From: Treponema socranskii subsp. socranskii VPI DR56BR1116 = ATCC 35536
Lineage (GTDB): Bacteria > Spirochaetota > Spirochaetia > Treponematales > Treponemataceae
NCBI RefSeq assembly: GCF_000468115.1
Contig: NZ_AVQI01000059.1
Location: 1 to 64,000, forward strand
Direction: 5' to 3'
DNA length: 64,000 nucleotides
A program made the translations under genes and the position numbers. The notes under the pieces were generated by a model. That model was not told the DNA's origin, did not search any database, and was given only the letters and a program-made list of their open reading frames with translations. Below, piece by piece: positions 33,651-42,598 of this stretch; position 1 is the first letter of the stretch; every line of letters begins with the position of its first letter.

Positions 33651-35377
33651 AAATTGTATTTCGCTCTCAGCGAAAATTCAAAGCCGTATACGTAGTTTTT
33701 CCGTATATAGTTCCGATTGGAAATATACGTATACCCGATGGTACCGGTGAGACACAGCGATTTGAAAAAGAAAAACGACGTTTCGGCACCCCACGTGAGA
33801 TAGGCTTCGTAATTTGCCCAATAATCTTTTTTTATTGTGCTGTCACCGGGTTTGGCACTCTTATATACGGCTTTATTGAGAATGTAATTTATATCGGGGC
33901 AGTAGCGGTGAAAAAACACCATCGTGCTTCCGCGCGGATAGTATACCCGGTATCCTAAAAATTGACTGTTCCCGAAGTACCCGGATCCTGCGCCGAGCGA
34001 CTGTCCGCGGTTCGTATACCCGTGCTTCATCTGGTGATGTGCATAATAGCCCATGTATTCCCATTGCAGTTGAAAATCCTGCGACATTTCGAAATTGTTC
34101 CATTCGAACAAAAGCTCGCTGTGCAGATTTACGCCCGCGAGTTTGTTCGGAAACAGTTTATAGAGCGGCAATGGAATATATTGATGAAGCCCGACGGTAT
34201 AGACAGCCGTGTGGAAGGGATTTCTTGTTTCACTTGTTGTATAATCGTCAATGCCGAGTTCACCGTAGACTGTAAAACCGATTTGCGGAAAACGCCATGC
34301 AGCATTAAATGCGATCTTTTGATCTTCTCCGTCACCGCTTACGTCGTTTGCGTGTGATGTCGTAAACAGTCTGCCGATATATTTGAGATTTTTCCAATTC
34401 CATTTTGTCAAAAAAATTCTGTTGAGTCCGACCGTAAGACCCGGTATAAACGACGGCGCATAGCTCAATGAAATACCGTTTATCATCGTATGATCGTTCG
34501 AAGCATCTTTATCGAAATAATCCGATTCGGTCAGCATCCCGGTCCACATACGCGCTTCGATATCGCCGACATACCATTTGAGCCACGGCAGCCGTATGCT
34601 CGTGCGGCGCACACCGAAATCGATTTTCGGATAGCTTGCGGCATTGTTGCTGCCGAGCATGGGATTGAGGATGGCGGGGCCGAGCCACGGCGACTGCGTC
34701 CCGAAGCCTACGGTTAGGGTTTTCCACGTATAGCGGATTTCCGTATCTCCCCAATCGAACGTAAAAAAAGGCTTGTTTCCGAATCGCTGCGGTGCATCTA
34801 TGCCGGCATAGCTTCCGTCGGATAATTTATATCCCCAAAAATAGCCGTATTCACTGGCATTCGGATCGGTAACTTCACGATTTTTGAGTTCAAACGCCGC
34901 ATTTTGCGAAAAAGAAAGCTGCGGCTTTAGCGTGAGTTCGACACCGTACGCTTGCAATCGCGCACCGCCGGTCAGTGACGTATTATAGCCGCGCCCTTGC
35001 CACAGAGCGCCGTCGTTTTGCCCGTAAGGAGCGGCCGTATTGAAACTCTGGTACCATTCGGGACCGTAGATTTTCCATGAAAGGTTTTTATTCCCGCTGA
35101 TAAAACGAGTTGTTCCGAGATTGTTGTTTTGCCAAATGTTTTCAGTGTTACAAAACGGATACGCATTCGCTTCGTCTTTATCCGCGGCATCGATAAAATT
35201 CCATACCGAATCGCTCAACGTGCGATACCCGAGCGAAGCGCGTTCTACGACGCCGGTGAGCGAGAGAAAATCGTAATAGTTTTCTTCGATCGATTTTAAC
35301 GCTTCTTGTGCGGATATGCTGCCGTATGCAAGCGCAAACACGAGCGGCAGCGCCGAAAGTTTTTTTGAGATATTCAT
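33647..35377 (-). CDS. Wzi-like capsule-assembly outer-membrane protein (paralogue 1)
   Basis: A 576-residue exported protein with signal peptide MNISKKLSALPLVFALAYGSISA. The mature part is rich in alternating aromatic and polar residues, as in outer-membrane beta-barrels, and ends in the aromatic LRAKYNF. The layout (helical N-terminus, then YGPEWYQSFN, QGRGYNTSLTGGARLQAYG) resembles the Wzi family that anchors capsule polysaccharide. ATG at 35377 is set by the promoter and the signal peptide. Paralogous in style to the protein at 44205-45968. Confidence 0.72.
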   Translation of the reverse strand: MNISKKLSALPLVFALAYGSISAQEALKSIEENYYDFLSLTGVVERASLGYRTLSDSVWNFIDAADKDEANAYPFCNTENIWQNNNLGTTRFISGNKNLSWKIYGPEWYQSFNTAAPYGQNDGALWQGRGYNTSLTGGARLQAYGVELTLKPQLSFSQNAAFELKNREVTDPNASEYGYFWGYKLSDGSYAGIDAPQRFGNKPFFTFDWGDTEIRYTWKTLTVGFGTQSPWLGPAILNPMLGSNNAASYPKIDFGVRRTSIRLPWLKWYVGDIEARMWTGMLTESDYFDKDASNDHTMINGISLSYAPSFIPGLTVGLNRIFLTKWNWKNLKYIGRLFTTSHANDVSGDGEDQKIAFNAAWRFPQIGFTVYGELGIDDYTTSETRNPFHTAVYTVGLHQYIPLPLYKLFPNKLAGVNLHSELLFEWNNFEMSQDFQLQWEYMGYYAHHQMKHGYTNRGQSLGAGSGYFGNSQFLGYRVYYPRGSTMVFFHRYCPDINYILNKAVYKSAKPGDSTIKKDYWANYEAYLTWGAETSFFFFKSLCLTGTIGYTYISNRNYIRKNYVYGFEFSLRAKYNF

Positions 35378-35384
35378 TGCTACG

Positions 35385-35413
35385 ATAATAATCGATTGCA
35401 TGGGGATCGTCAA
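35385..35413 (-). promoter_or_regulatory. Promoter of Wzi-like gene 1, leaderless-type
   Basis: TTGACG (35408-35413), 17 nt, TATTAT (35385-35390), then 7 nt to the ATG at 35377. It is divergent from the tRNA-Phe promoter. Confidence 0.6.
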
Positions 35414-35421
35414 CGATGCGC

Positions 35422-35450
35422 TTGACATAAAAGTGCAAATCGGGTAGAGT
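35422..35450 (+). promoter_or_regulatory. tRNA-Phe promoter
   Basis: A perfect TTGACA (35422-35427), 17 nt, TAGAGT (35445-35450), 9 nt before the first base of the tRNA. Confidence 0.7.
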
Positions 35451-35459
35451 AGTCAATAT

Positions 35460-35532
35460 GCCGCTATAGCTCAGTTGGTAGAGCAATGGACTGAAAATCC
35501 ATGTGTCGTTGGTCCGATTCCAACTGGTGGCA
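35460..35532 (+). tRNA. tRNA-Phe (anticodon GAA)
   Basis: A 73-nt cloverleaf. The 7-bp acceptor stem GCCGCTA/TGGTGGC has two G-U pairs. D stem GCTC/GAGC, anticodon stem ATGGA/TCCAT with loop CTGAAAA, T stem GTTGG/CCAAC and discriminator A complete it. The 3' CCA is not encoded. It sits at the right edge of the glycan island and is followed by a terminator, then murG. Confidence 0.97.
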
Positions 35533-35536
35533 TACG

Positions 35537-35565
35537 AACGGCAGCACAGCTGCCGTTTTTTATTT
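35537..35565 (+). terminator. Terminator of tRNA-Phe
   Basis: A 9-bp stem AACGGCAGC/GCTGCCGTT with a 3-nt loop, followed by TTTTATTTTT. It lies between the tRNA and the murG start, 10 bp upstream of the murG ATG. murG transcription must either read through or start here. Confidence 0.85.
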
Positions 35566-35574
35566 TTAAACTAT

Positions 35575-36720
35575 ATGAAAAACGATACATCGATCACAGC
35601 GGTATTTACGGGCGGCGGTACGGGCGGACACATCTATCCGGGACTTGCAGTCGCGGACGAACTGCGCAAAAAGGCTGCGGCGCGAGGAGCTGCCCTTACT
35701 ATCTGCTGGATCGGATCTTCTTCCGGCATGGATAAAACTGTCGTCGAAAAAAACGTCGACGAAGCGGGGCGGAAAAGTGCGGACGCGTTTTACGGAATTC
35801 CTGCGGGAAAGCTTCGCCGCTATTTTTCTCTGAAAACCGTTTCCGATATGTTTAAAATCGTCGGAGGATTTTTTGCATCTCTTGCGATTTTAATAAAATT
35901 AAAACCCGCCGTCCTCTTTTCCAAAGGCGGTTTTGTGAGCGTCCCGCCGTGCGCGGCTGCAAAGCTGCTCGGCATTCCCGTGTATACGCACGAATGCGAT
36001 TTTACGCCGGGACTTGCGACGAAAATCAACAGCATCGCGGCAAAGCGCATTCTCGTATCGTATAAAGAAACCGAAAGTTTTTTTAAGACGGCATACCGCA
36101 AAAAGATAATCGTAACGGGGAATCCCGTCCGGGAAGCTTTTTACCGCGCCTCTCCCGAACGCGGCCGCGCGTTTTTAAATAGCTCCGGCAATACAAAACC
36201 CGTTCTCCTCGTACTCGGCGGAAGCTTAGGCGCCGTACAGATAAACGAACTTGTCAGAGAAAATCTCGACCGCTTGTGTGCGTCATTTTTCGTCGTACAT
36301 CAAACGGGAGTAAAAAACGCCGACACTGTCCGGCACGCGGACTACGCGCAGTATCCGTTTTTGTATTCCGAAATGAGCGACGTCATCGCTGCAAGCGATA
36401 TCGTACTTTCTCGCGCGGGAGCGAATTCGATTTGGGAATGCGCCGTTTTAAAAAAGCCGCTCGTGCTCATCCCGCTTACGGGTTCCGGTACGAGAGGCGA
36501 TCAGGAAGACAACGCGCGCTATTTTGAGGAGAGGGGAGCGGCGGTCGTGCTTTCGCGGGAAAAGGCGAATTCGGAAGAACTTTTGCGTGCTCTTGAAAAA
36601 CTTTCATCGAGCGAAGAGCGGCGTCTCATGAGCGAAAACTGCGCCGCTCTTGTCGGATGCGGAAAGCCTAGTGAAAAGATTGCCGAAATCGTGTATACTG
36701 CGATGTTCGGAGGATCATGA
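35575..36720 (+). CDS. murG: UDP-GlcNAc:lipid I N-acetylglucosaminyltransferase
   Basis: Adds GlcNAc to lipid I to make lipid II at the inner face of the membrane. The 381-residue GT-B protein has the N-terminal motif GGGTGGHIYPGLAVADEL, TGNPVREAFYR, VLGGSLGAVQIN and the donor-site SRAGANSIWE with LVLIPLTGSG. ATG at 35575 (MKNDTSITAVFTGGG) is chosen; the open frame 24 codons longer would start within the tRNA. The stop is 4 bp from the next gene, cvpA. Confidence 0.96.
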   Translation: MKNDTSITAVFTGGGTGGHIYPGLAVADELRKKAAARGAALTICWIGSSSGMDKTVVEKNVDEAGRKSADAFYGIPAGKLRRYFSLKTVSDMFKIVGGFFASLAILIKLKPAVLFSKGGFVSVPPCAAAKLLGIPVYTHECDFTPGLATKINSIAAKRILVSYKETESFFKTAYRKKIIVTGNPVREAFYRASPERGRAFLNSSGNTKPVLLVLGGSLGAVQINELVRENLDRLCASFFVVHQTGVKNADTVRHADYAQYPFLYSEMSDVIAASDIVLSRAGANSIWECAVLKKPLVLIPLTGSGTRGDQEDNARYFEERGAAVVLSREKANSEELLRALEKLSSSEERRLMSENCAALVGCGKPSEKIAEIVYTAMFGGS

Positions 36721-36723
36721 GCG

Positions 36724-37212
36724 ATGCCGTATTCCTATGCGCCGGTCGATATCGTTTTTTTATTGATTTTGCTTTTTTTTGTCATAACGGCGGCTTCCCG
36801 CGGTTTGATAAAAGAATTTTTCGGTAAAGCCGCCTTTGTCGCAGGCATCGTCGCTGCTGTTTTGTGTACGCCGCTTCTCGAACCCTTTGTCCGCGACGGC
36901 ATCCGTAACGCGCTTTTGGCAAAAGTCGTTTCGTTTTTATTGATTTTCATCATCGCATTCCTCGTCGTAAAGATCGTTCAGGAAATCGTCAGCCGCATCT
37001 TTTCGGGAGAGATTTTGCAGGGACTCGACCGTGCGCTCGGATTCGTGTTCGGCATCGTCGAAGGGCTCGCAGTCATCTCCCTCATCATCGTCGCTTTCAA
37101 AGTGCAGCCGTGGTTCGACACGCGTCCGCTTTTCGAGTCGAGCATCTTTTACCGGCTGCTCGACGGCGTTATCAGAGTTTCGGAAACGAAGCTTCAGGAG
37201 CTGCCTGCCTGA
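36724..37212 (+). CDS. cvpA: CvpA family membrane protein
   Basis: A 162-residue inner-membrane protein with four transmembrane segments. FVITAASRGLIKEFFGKAAFVAGIVAA is typical of the CvpA/colicin-V-production family. The molecular function is not settled in the literature. Its stop overlaps the start of the downstream delta'-like gene (TGATG), so translation is coupled in the murG operon. Confidence 0.85.
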   Translation: MPYSYAPVDIVFLLILLFFVITAASRGLIKEFFGKAAFVAGIVAAVLCTPLLEPFVRDGIRNALLAKVVSFLLIFIIAFLVVKIVQEIVSRIFSGEILQGLDRALGFVFGIVEGLAVISLIIVAFKVQPWFDTRPLFESSIFYRLLDGVIRVSETKLQELPA

Positions 37213-38441
37213 TGTTTGAAAACATTATCCGACAGGAAGCATCTTCGCTTCTTGAAAACGACATACGTTCATCGTCCCTTCCGGGCGCCCTTCTTTTTTA
37301 CGGCCCCGCCTCTTCGGGAAAACTTTCGTGCGCGCTTGAGTGTGCCCGCGTTCTTTCATGCATGGGAGAAGAAAAAGGCGCGTGGCAGTGTACGTGTCCT
37401 TCGTGTCTCCGTCATAAAGCCCTCGTCCATCAAAATACGATACTCGCAGGTCCGCGCGACTGCACGCTTGAAATCGCTTCATGTCTTGCGGTCTTTCTTT
37501 CGGCGCACAAAAAGAGCGCGCCCTATGAACGAAGCGCCCGCTATCTTTTTTTGCGCAGTGTGAGAAAATTGACGATGCGATTTAATCCCGTCGTGCTGCA
37601 GGACGACGACAAGCTTTCGAAGATCGCGCCCCTCATCGCTTCCGTAGACGAATACATGGAGACGATCGATTTTCCGCACGAATTGCCGGATGCCGAAACG
37701 CTTCAAAAGACGTGCGGCGAAATACAAAAGCTGTGCCGAAAACTCGAATCCGATTTTTTGCCGGACGCGATTCCGATAAAACACATACGCGCCGTCTCCG
37801 CATGGGCGCATATAAAATCGTCCGCAGGAAAAAAAACGGTCGTTTTGGAAAACGCCGAGCGCATGAACGAAAGCGCGCGGAACGCGCTGTTGAAAATTCT
37901 CGAAGAGCCGCCGGAAGACGCGGTTTTTATTTTGACGACGGAAAAACGTTCGTCCGTCATGCCGACGATCCTTTCGCGCGTGAGACCGTATCGATTCCGC
38001 GATCGGACAAAGGCCGAACAGCTTGAAGTCGTGCGCCGTATTTTTCACGACGATGCGTGGAACGGAACTCTCGGCGAATATTTTGAAACTTTTCTTCCCG
38101 TCGCGCCCGAAAAAATCAGAGACTGCGCGGCGTCTTTTTTTAAGAGCGTTGCATCGAACGCGATTCCCGACTGCGCAAAGATATTAAAAGACTGCGCTTC
38201 ATTCGAACCGCGCCTCATGTTCCGCATCTTCCTCGACGGCATCGCGCGTGCGCAGAGACCGCTTGCAAAAAGCGCTTCGGGCGCCGAAAGTTCTGCCGAA
38301 TGTATGGCATCTCTCAGGGAGTGTTGGCTCTCCCTTTCCGTCTACAACGAGTCTCCACTTGCCGCATTGGAAAACCTCACTCGGACGTTTTTTAAAATCA
38401 ATAAAACGCACGATTTCGTCTTTAAGGCCGCCTATGAGTGA
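37212..38441 (+). CDS. DNA polymerase III delta'-like (clamp-loader) subunit
   Basis: A 409-residue AAA+ protein of the clamp-loader family. LLFYGPASSGKLSCALECARVL at the N-terminus is the P-loop region. A four-cysteine zinc module follows in CMGEEKGAWQCTCPSC. The sensor-type sequence NALLKILEEPPEDAVFILTTE, with RVRPYRFR after it, is typical of HolB/DnaX. ATG at 37212 overlaps the cvpA stop. It is longer than the usual delta' (about 330). The 3' end overlaps the kinase gene by 8 bp. Confidence 0.88.
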   Translation: MFENIIRQEASSLLENDIRSSSLPGALLFYGPASSGKLSCALECARVLSCMGEEKGAWQCTCPSCLRHKALVHQNTILAGPRDCTLEIASCLAVFLSAHKKSAPYERSARYLFLRSVRKLTMRFNPVVLQDDDKLSKIAPLIASVDEYMETIDFPHELPDAETLQKTCGEIQKLCRKLESDFLPDAIPIKHIRAVSAWAHIKSSAGKKTVVLENAERMNESARNALLKILEEPPEDAVFILTTEKRSSVMPTILSRVRPYRFRDRTKAEQLEVVRRIFHDDAWNGTLGEYFETFLPVAPEKIRDCAASFFKSVASNAIPDCAKILKDCASFEPRLMFRIFLDGIARAQRPLAKSASGAESSAECMASLRECWLSLSVYNESPLAALENLTRTFFKINKTHDFVFKAAYE

Positions 38442-39720
38442 TTATTTCAGGCGCGTCAGCGAAAAAATCGCAAAGCTTCCTTCCGAGCAGGTAAAAGAAT
38501 TCCTAAAAGACGTATGCAGCGAAAACGAAATTTTCGATTCGGTTTTGGAGTCTCTTTCGACGGGGCTCGTCATCGTCGATAAAGATTGGAAATTGATTTT
38601 GACGAATAAAGCAGCCGAACGCTATGTACCCTTTTCGATCCGCCCCGACGATCCGAAAGCGGAAAGCATTCCGCTCCCGCGCCTCGTCGACAACGCCGAA
38701 ATCGCCGATTTTTTAAATGACTGCAGAGAACACAACCGATCGAACGTTTCCGACGAATTTACGACCGAGACGGCAGGCGGCAGCGTGCGCTTTATAACGC
38801 TTACGGTTTTGCCTCTTGTTAAAAAGAGAGAAGTATCCGGCTCCATCGTTACCGTGCGCGATATCACCGAAAAACGCAATCATGAGATATTGCTTCGCCG
38901 CATGGAAAATCTTGCGGGCTTGACGAACCTCGCGGCGGGCATGGCGCACGAAATCAAAAATCCGCTCGGCGCCATCGGCATTCACGTGCAGCTCGTGCAA
39001 AAGGCTATAAAAAAAGCGCGGGAGGGGAGCGGTATGCTGCCCGATAAAAAATTCCTCGAAGCGCATCTCGATACCGTAAACGAAGAGATCGACAACCTCA
39101 ACAAAAAAGTGATGGATTTTCTCATGGCGGTGCGCCCCGTCAACGCGAAGCTCGAACTCATCGATATCGGAAAACTTATTAAAGAAGATGTCGCCTTTAT
39201 AACGCCCGAATTTCACGACAGCTGCATTACGGTGAGTGTCCGCGTAAGCGAGCGGACAGTGCGTCTTCTCATCGATGAAAAACTTTTTAAAGACGTGTTT
39301 ATCAATATGGCGCAAAACGCGCTCGCGGCGATACAGGAAAAATATTCCGACTGCACGGCGGCAAGATCGGGCGCTCGGTGTCCGGGGCTTTTTGCGGTCG
39401 AAACGTTTTTAAAAGACGACGCTTATATCATAACGATTTCGGACAACGGAATCGGCATGAGCGAAGAAACCGCTTCTCACATCTTCGAACCGTATTTTAC
39501 GACGAAAGCGAAGGGGACGGGGCTCGGCATGACGATCGCGTATAAAATTATTAAGGAATTTTCAGGCGATATTCAAGTGTCGTCCGTCGCGGGCGAAGGT
39601 ACCGTTTTTACGATAACGCTTCCCGTGCCGCAGACGGACAGAAAATTGCTCGGCGAACATAAAACGCAGCGGATCGAAGACGATTCGGCAAAGATTGCGG
39701 ACAAGATGGCGAAAAAATGA
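38434..39720 (+). CDS. NtrB-like sensor histidine kinase with PAS domain
   Basis: A 428-residue kinase without transmembrane segments. A PAS-like domain occupies about residues 30-150 (SVLESLSTGLVIVDKDWKLIL). The H-box MAHEIKNPLGAIGIHVQL places the phospho-acceptor at His172. The HATPase domain has N-box NMAQNALAAI, DNGIGM and the GTGLGM lid. It should phosphorylate the response regulator encoded next, whose ATG overlaps its stop. ATG at 38434 lies within the end of the delta'-like gene. The signal sensed is unknown. Confidence 0.93.
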   Translation: MSDYFRRVSEKIAKLPSEQVKEFLKDVCSENEIFDSVLESLSTGLVIVDKDWKLILTNKAAERYVPFSIRPDDPKAESIPLPRLVDNAEIADFLNDCREHNRSNVSDEFTTETAGGSVRFITLTVLPLVKKREVSGSIVTVRDITEKRNHEILLRRMENLAGLTNLAAGMAHEIKNPLGAIGIHVQLVQKAIKKAREGSGMLPDKKFLEAHLDTVNEEIDNLNKKVMDFLMAVRPVNAKLELIDIGKLIKEDVAFITPEFHDSCITVSVRVSERTVRLLIDEKLFKDVFINMAQNALAAIQEKYSDCTAARSGARCPGLFAVETFLKDDAYIITISDNGIGMSEETASHIFEPYFTTKAKGTGLGMTIAYKIIKEFSGDIQVSSVAGEGTVFTITLPVPQTDRKLLGEHKTQRIEDDSAKIADKMAKK

Positions 39721-41081
39721 AATTCACAATCCTTATCATCGACGATGAAAAAAATATCCGCGAAGGGCTCGGCGCTGCCTTCGAAATGGAAGGCTATGAA
39801 GTGCGCCTTGCGGCAAACGGAAAAGAAGGGCTCGACTGTATCGCAAAGGGCGACATCGATTTGGTCATCACCGATCTCCGCATGGACGGTATTTCAGGCG
39901 AAGAAGTGCTCCGCCGCGTGACGACGGAAACGCCCGGCATACCGGTCATCGTGCTTACGGGACACGGAAGTATCGATGCGGCCGTCGATGCGATGAGAAA
40001 CGGCGCTTACGATTTTTTGACAAAGCCGCTCAACCTCGATCGGCTTTCGATGCTCGTCAAGCGCGCGCTCGAACGGAGAGAGCTTTCGCTGCAGCACACG
40101 CAGCTGAAAGCCGAAGTTTCAAGCGCTCATACGCTCGACAATATGATCGGCAAAAGCGGCGAAATGCAAAAAGTGTTTACGCTTATCAAAAAAGTCGCTC
40201 CGACGAAAGCGTCCGTTTTGATAACCGGCGAAAGCGGCGTGGGAAAAGAACTCGTCGCAGACGCGATCCACAATCTCTCTCCGAGAAGCGCTCACGAAAT
40301 GATAAAAGTGCACTGCGCGGCTTTGAGCGAAACGCTGCTCGAAAGCGAACTGTTCGGTCACGAAAAAGGCGCGTACACCGGAGCCGAAAAAATGCAAAAG
40401 GGGCGTTTCGAACTCGCGCACGAAAGCACGATTTTTCTCGATGAAATCGGCGAAGTCAACGCGAGCGTGCAGGTAAAGCTTTTGCGCGTGCTGCAGGATC
40501 ATAAAATCATCCGTGTCGGCGGAGAAAAAACGATCGACATCGACGTGCGCGTCATCGCTGCGACGAACCGCGATATGGAAAAAGAAGTAAAAGAGGGAAG
40601 ATTCCGCGAAGATTTGTATTACCGGCTCAACGTCGTGCATATAGCCGTGCCTCCGCTTCGCGAACGACGTGACGATATTCCGCTTTTATTGAATGCGTTT
40701 TTAAAAGAATACGCAAAGGAAAACGGCAAAGACGTTACGGGCATCGATAACCGTGCGCGTGCCCTCCTGTACAAGTACGATTGGCCTGGCAATATCCGAG
40801 AGCTCCGCAACTGTATCGAAAGCGCTGTCGTTATGTGCGGCGGAAACGAAATTACTCCGGAAGATTTACCGCCGACGGTGAGCGCATCGAAAGACACGCC
40901 TTCGATTACGATACCGGTCGGCACGACGCTCGACGATGCGGAAAAAGCGATCATCTGCGAAAATCTTGCGGCGAACAAGGGAAACAAAAGCAAAACGGCC
41001 GACATTCTCGGCATAGGCCGGAAAACGCTGCATCGAAAACTGCAGGAATACGGCATAGGGGACGGCGAAGCGTCGACCTGA
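39717..41081 (+). CDS. NtrC-family sigma-54-dependent response regulator
   Basis: A 454-residue regulator. The receiver domain has the acidic pair in LIIDDE and phospho-acceptor Asp53 in VITDLRM. The AAA+ domain has Walker A GESGVGKE and the sigma-54 contact loop GAYTGA (a common variant of GAFTGA). A Fis-type helix-turn-helix (KSKTADILGIGRKTLHRKLQ) ends it. It would activate sigma-54 promoters when phosphorylated by the kinase encoded just upstream. Overlap ATGA with that gene. Confidence 0.95.
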   Translation: MKFTILIIDDEKNIREGLGAAFEMEGYEVRLAANGKEGLDCIAKGDIDLVITDLRMDGISGEEVLRRVTTETPGIPVIVLTGHGSIDAAVDAMRNGAYDFLTKPLNLDRLSMLVKRALERRELSLQHTQLKAEVSSAHTLDNMIGKSGEMQKVFTLIKKVAPTKASVLITGESGVGKELVADAIHNLSPRSAHEMIKVHCAALSETLLESELFGHEKGAYTGAEKMQKGRFELAHESTIFLDEIGEVNASVQVKLLRVLQDHKIIRVGGEKTIDIDVRVIAATNRDMEKEVKEGRFREDLYYRLNVVHIAVPPLRERRDDIPLLLNAFLKEYAKENGKDVTGIDNRARALLYKYDWPGNIRELRNCIESAVVMCGGNEITPEDLPPTVSASKDTPSITIPVGTTLDDAEKAIICENLAANKGNKSKTADILGIGRKTLHRKLQEYGIGDGEAST

Positions 41082-41162
41082 ATCGAAAAGATAAAAACTT
41101 TTTTGTACGTATAAATATTATTTTATCACGGATCGCCGTTTCAATCAATAAAATATCCGTCA

Positions 41163-41191
41163 TTTACAGAGAACGTTTTTTATGATACAGT
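41163..41191 (+). promoter_or_regulatory. Promoter of the DUF3943 pair
   Basis: TTTACA (41163-41168), 17 nt, TACAGT (41186-41191), then 12 nt to the ATG at 41204. The leader would be about 5 nt and carries no Shine-Dalgarno sequence. Confidence 0.5.
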
Positions 41192-41203
41192 ACAGCCGTA
41201 TTT

Positions 41204-42598
41204 ATGAAATTCGTCTGCGTCTTTTTATTGCTTTTTTGCATACTTTCTGTACCGTGCCGCACGGAAGAGGGTAAAGCGGACATCGAAACCGAAAACAGTG
41301 TCGTCTTTTCAAAGCCCGGGCTGCGCGGCTTTTTTATCGCATCGACGGAAATACTCGGCGTAAACTTCGCCGTAAACGCATTCGACAGCATCGTACTCAA
41401 TGCGGATTTTGCGAAGACGAATCCGTCGTTTATGTGGAAGCATCTTTCAAGCGGCGAGTGGGAGTTCGATCAAAGCTCTTTTGCCGTCAATCAATTTGCG
41501 CACCCCTATGCCGGCTCTCTCTATTTCAACGCGGGAAGAGCAAACGGTTTTAATTTTTATCAAAGTTTTTTGTTTTCGGCCGGCGGCTCTCTCTTTTGGG
41601 AACTGTTTATGGAAACGAGCCTGCCTTCGATCAACGATATGATCGTAACGCCCTTTGCGGGAGCGCTTTACGGAGAGATGCTGCATCGCCTGTTTTTGTC
41701 GACGAAGGGACGGCTCAAGCCGCTTACGTGGTTTATAAGCCCTCAGGATGCGTTCAACCGTTTTGTAACGGGAACGAAAGCTCCCGAAGTGTCCGGCGGA
41801 GTGGAATCGCTCGAACTCTTTTTCGGTGTCGATCTTTTTTCGAATTTTATTAAATTTTCCGATACCTACGATAATGCGGGCGGCATCGATGTCCCCGTTT
41901 TTGCAAGCGGCATAAAGGCCGTCTACGGTGATCCTTACGCTCACAAAACCGAAGCTCCCCTCGATCAGTTTACGCTCGATCTTTCGATTGCGGGATTTAT
42001 CGACTCATACTGTTTGAGAGTTTTTGCGAACGGGCTTTTGTATTCGATTCCGATATTGGCCGAAGGACGCTCGAAGTCGACTTTCGGCGTCGAAGCGGTC
42101 TACAATGTCATTTTCGCATCCGATACACACTACGCGACGGCCGCAGGCGGCGCGGGAATCAAACAGCTCATAGCGTCTGTCGATGAAAAGTGGAGTTTCA
42201 AGTGGGAAGCCTTTGCCGGATGGGATATCATTAATGCGACTGAAAATAATTATTATATGAAACAAATAACAAATTATAAAAAAGATTCGAAGCGGACTTA
42301 CGATTATTATACCGGCGCGTATGCCAGACTCGGAATAACGATCGAAAACAGGCGATTCGGTACATTCCAAGCATCGGCAAACGGCGATTTTTTATTTAAA
42401 TTGCCGGACGGAAAAAGCGGATACGGAGGGGCGCTCTTTGTGCAGTATGCCGACATACGCTACGAACATGCGCTTTGGAAAAATTTTTCAATCGGAGGTG
42501 CGGATTTTATATATCACAAATGGAATCTCTACGGAGATGTTCCGCACGTCGAATTTATTTCAAACAACGTACGGCTGTACGGAAAGGCGGCTCTATGA
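41204..42598 (+). CDS. DUF3943 family exported protein (paralogue 1)
   Basis: A 464-residue protein with a signal peptide (MKFVCVFLLLFCILSVPC). The DUF3943 core is at about residues 95-165: FAHPYAGSLYFNAGRANGFN, GGSLFWELFMETSLPSINDM and GALYGEMLHRL. The rest is rich in beta strands and aromatic residues, compatible with an outer-membrane barrel. Function is unknown. A second copy follows with a 4-bp overlap. Confidence 0.82.
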   Translation: MKFVCVFLLLFCILSVPCRTEEGKADIETENSVVFSKPGLRGFFIASTEILGVNFAVNAFDSIVLNADFAKTNPSFMWKHLSSGEWEFDQSSFAVNQFAHPYAGSLYFNAGRANGFNFYQSFLFSAGGSLFWELFMETSLPSINDMIVTPFAGALYGEMLHRLFLSTKGRLKPLTWFISPQDAFNRFVTGTKAPEVSGGVESLELFFGVDLFSNFIKFSDTYDNAGGIDVPVFASGIKAVYGDPYAHKTEAPLDQFTLDLSIAGFIDSYCLRVFANGLLYSIPILAEGRSKSTFGVEAVYNVIFASDTHYATAAGGAGIKQLIASVDEKWSFKWEAFAGWDIINATENNYYMKQITNYKKDSKRTYDYYTGAYARLGITIENRRFGTFQASANGDFLFKLPDGKSGYGGALFVQYADIRYEHALWKNFSIGGADFIYHKWNLYGDVPHVEFISNNVRLYGKAAL

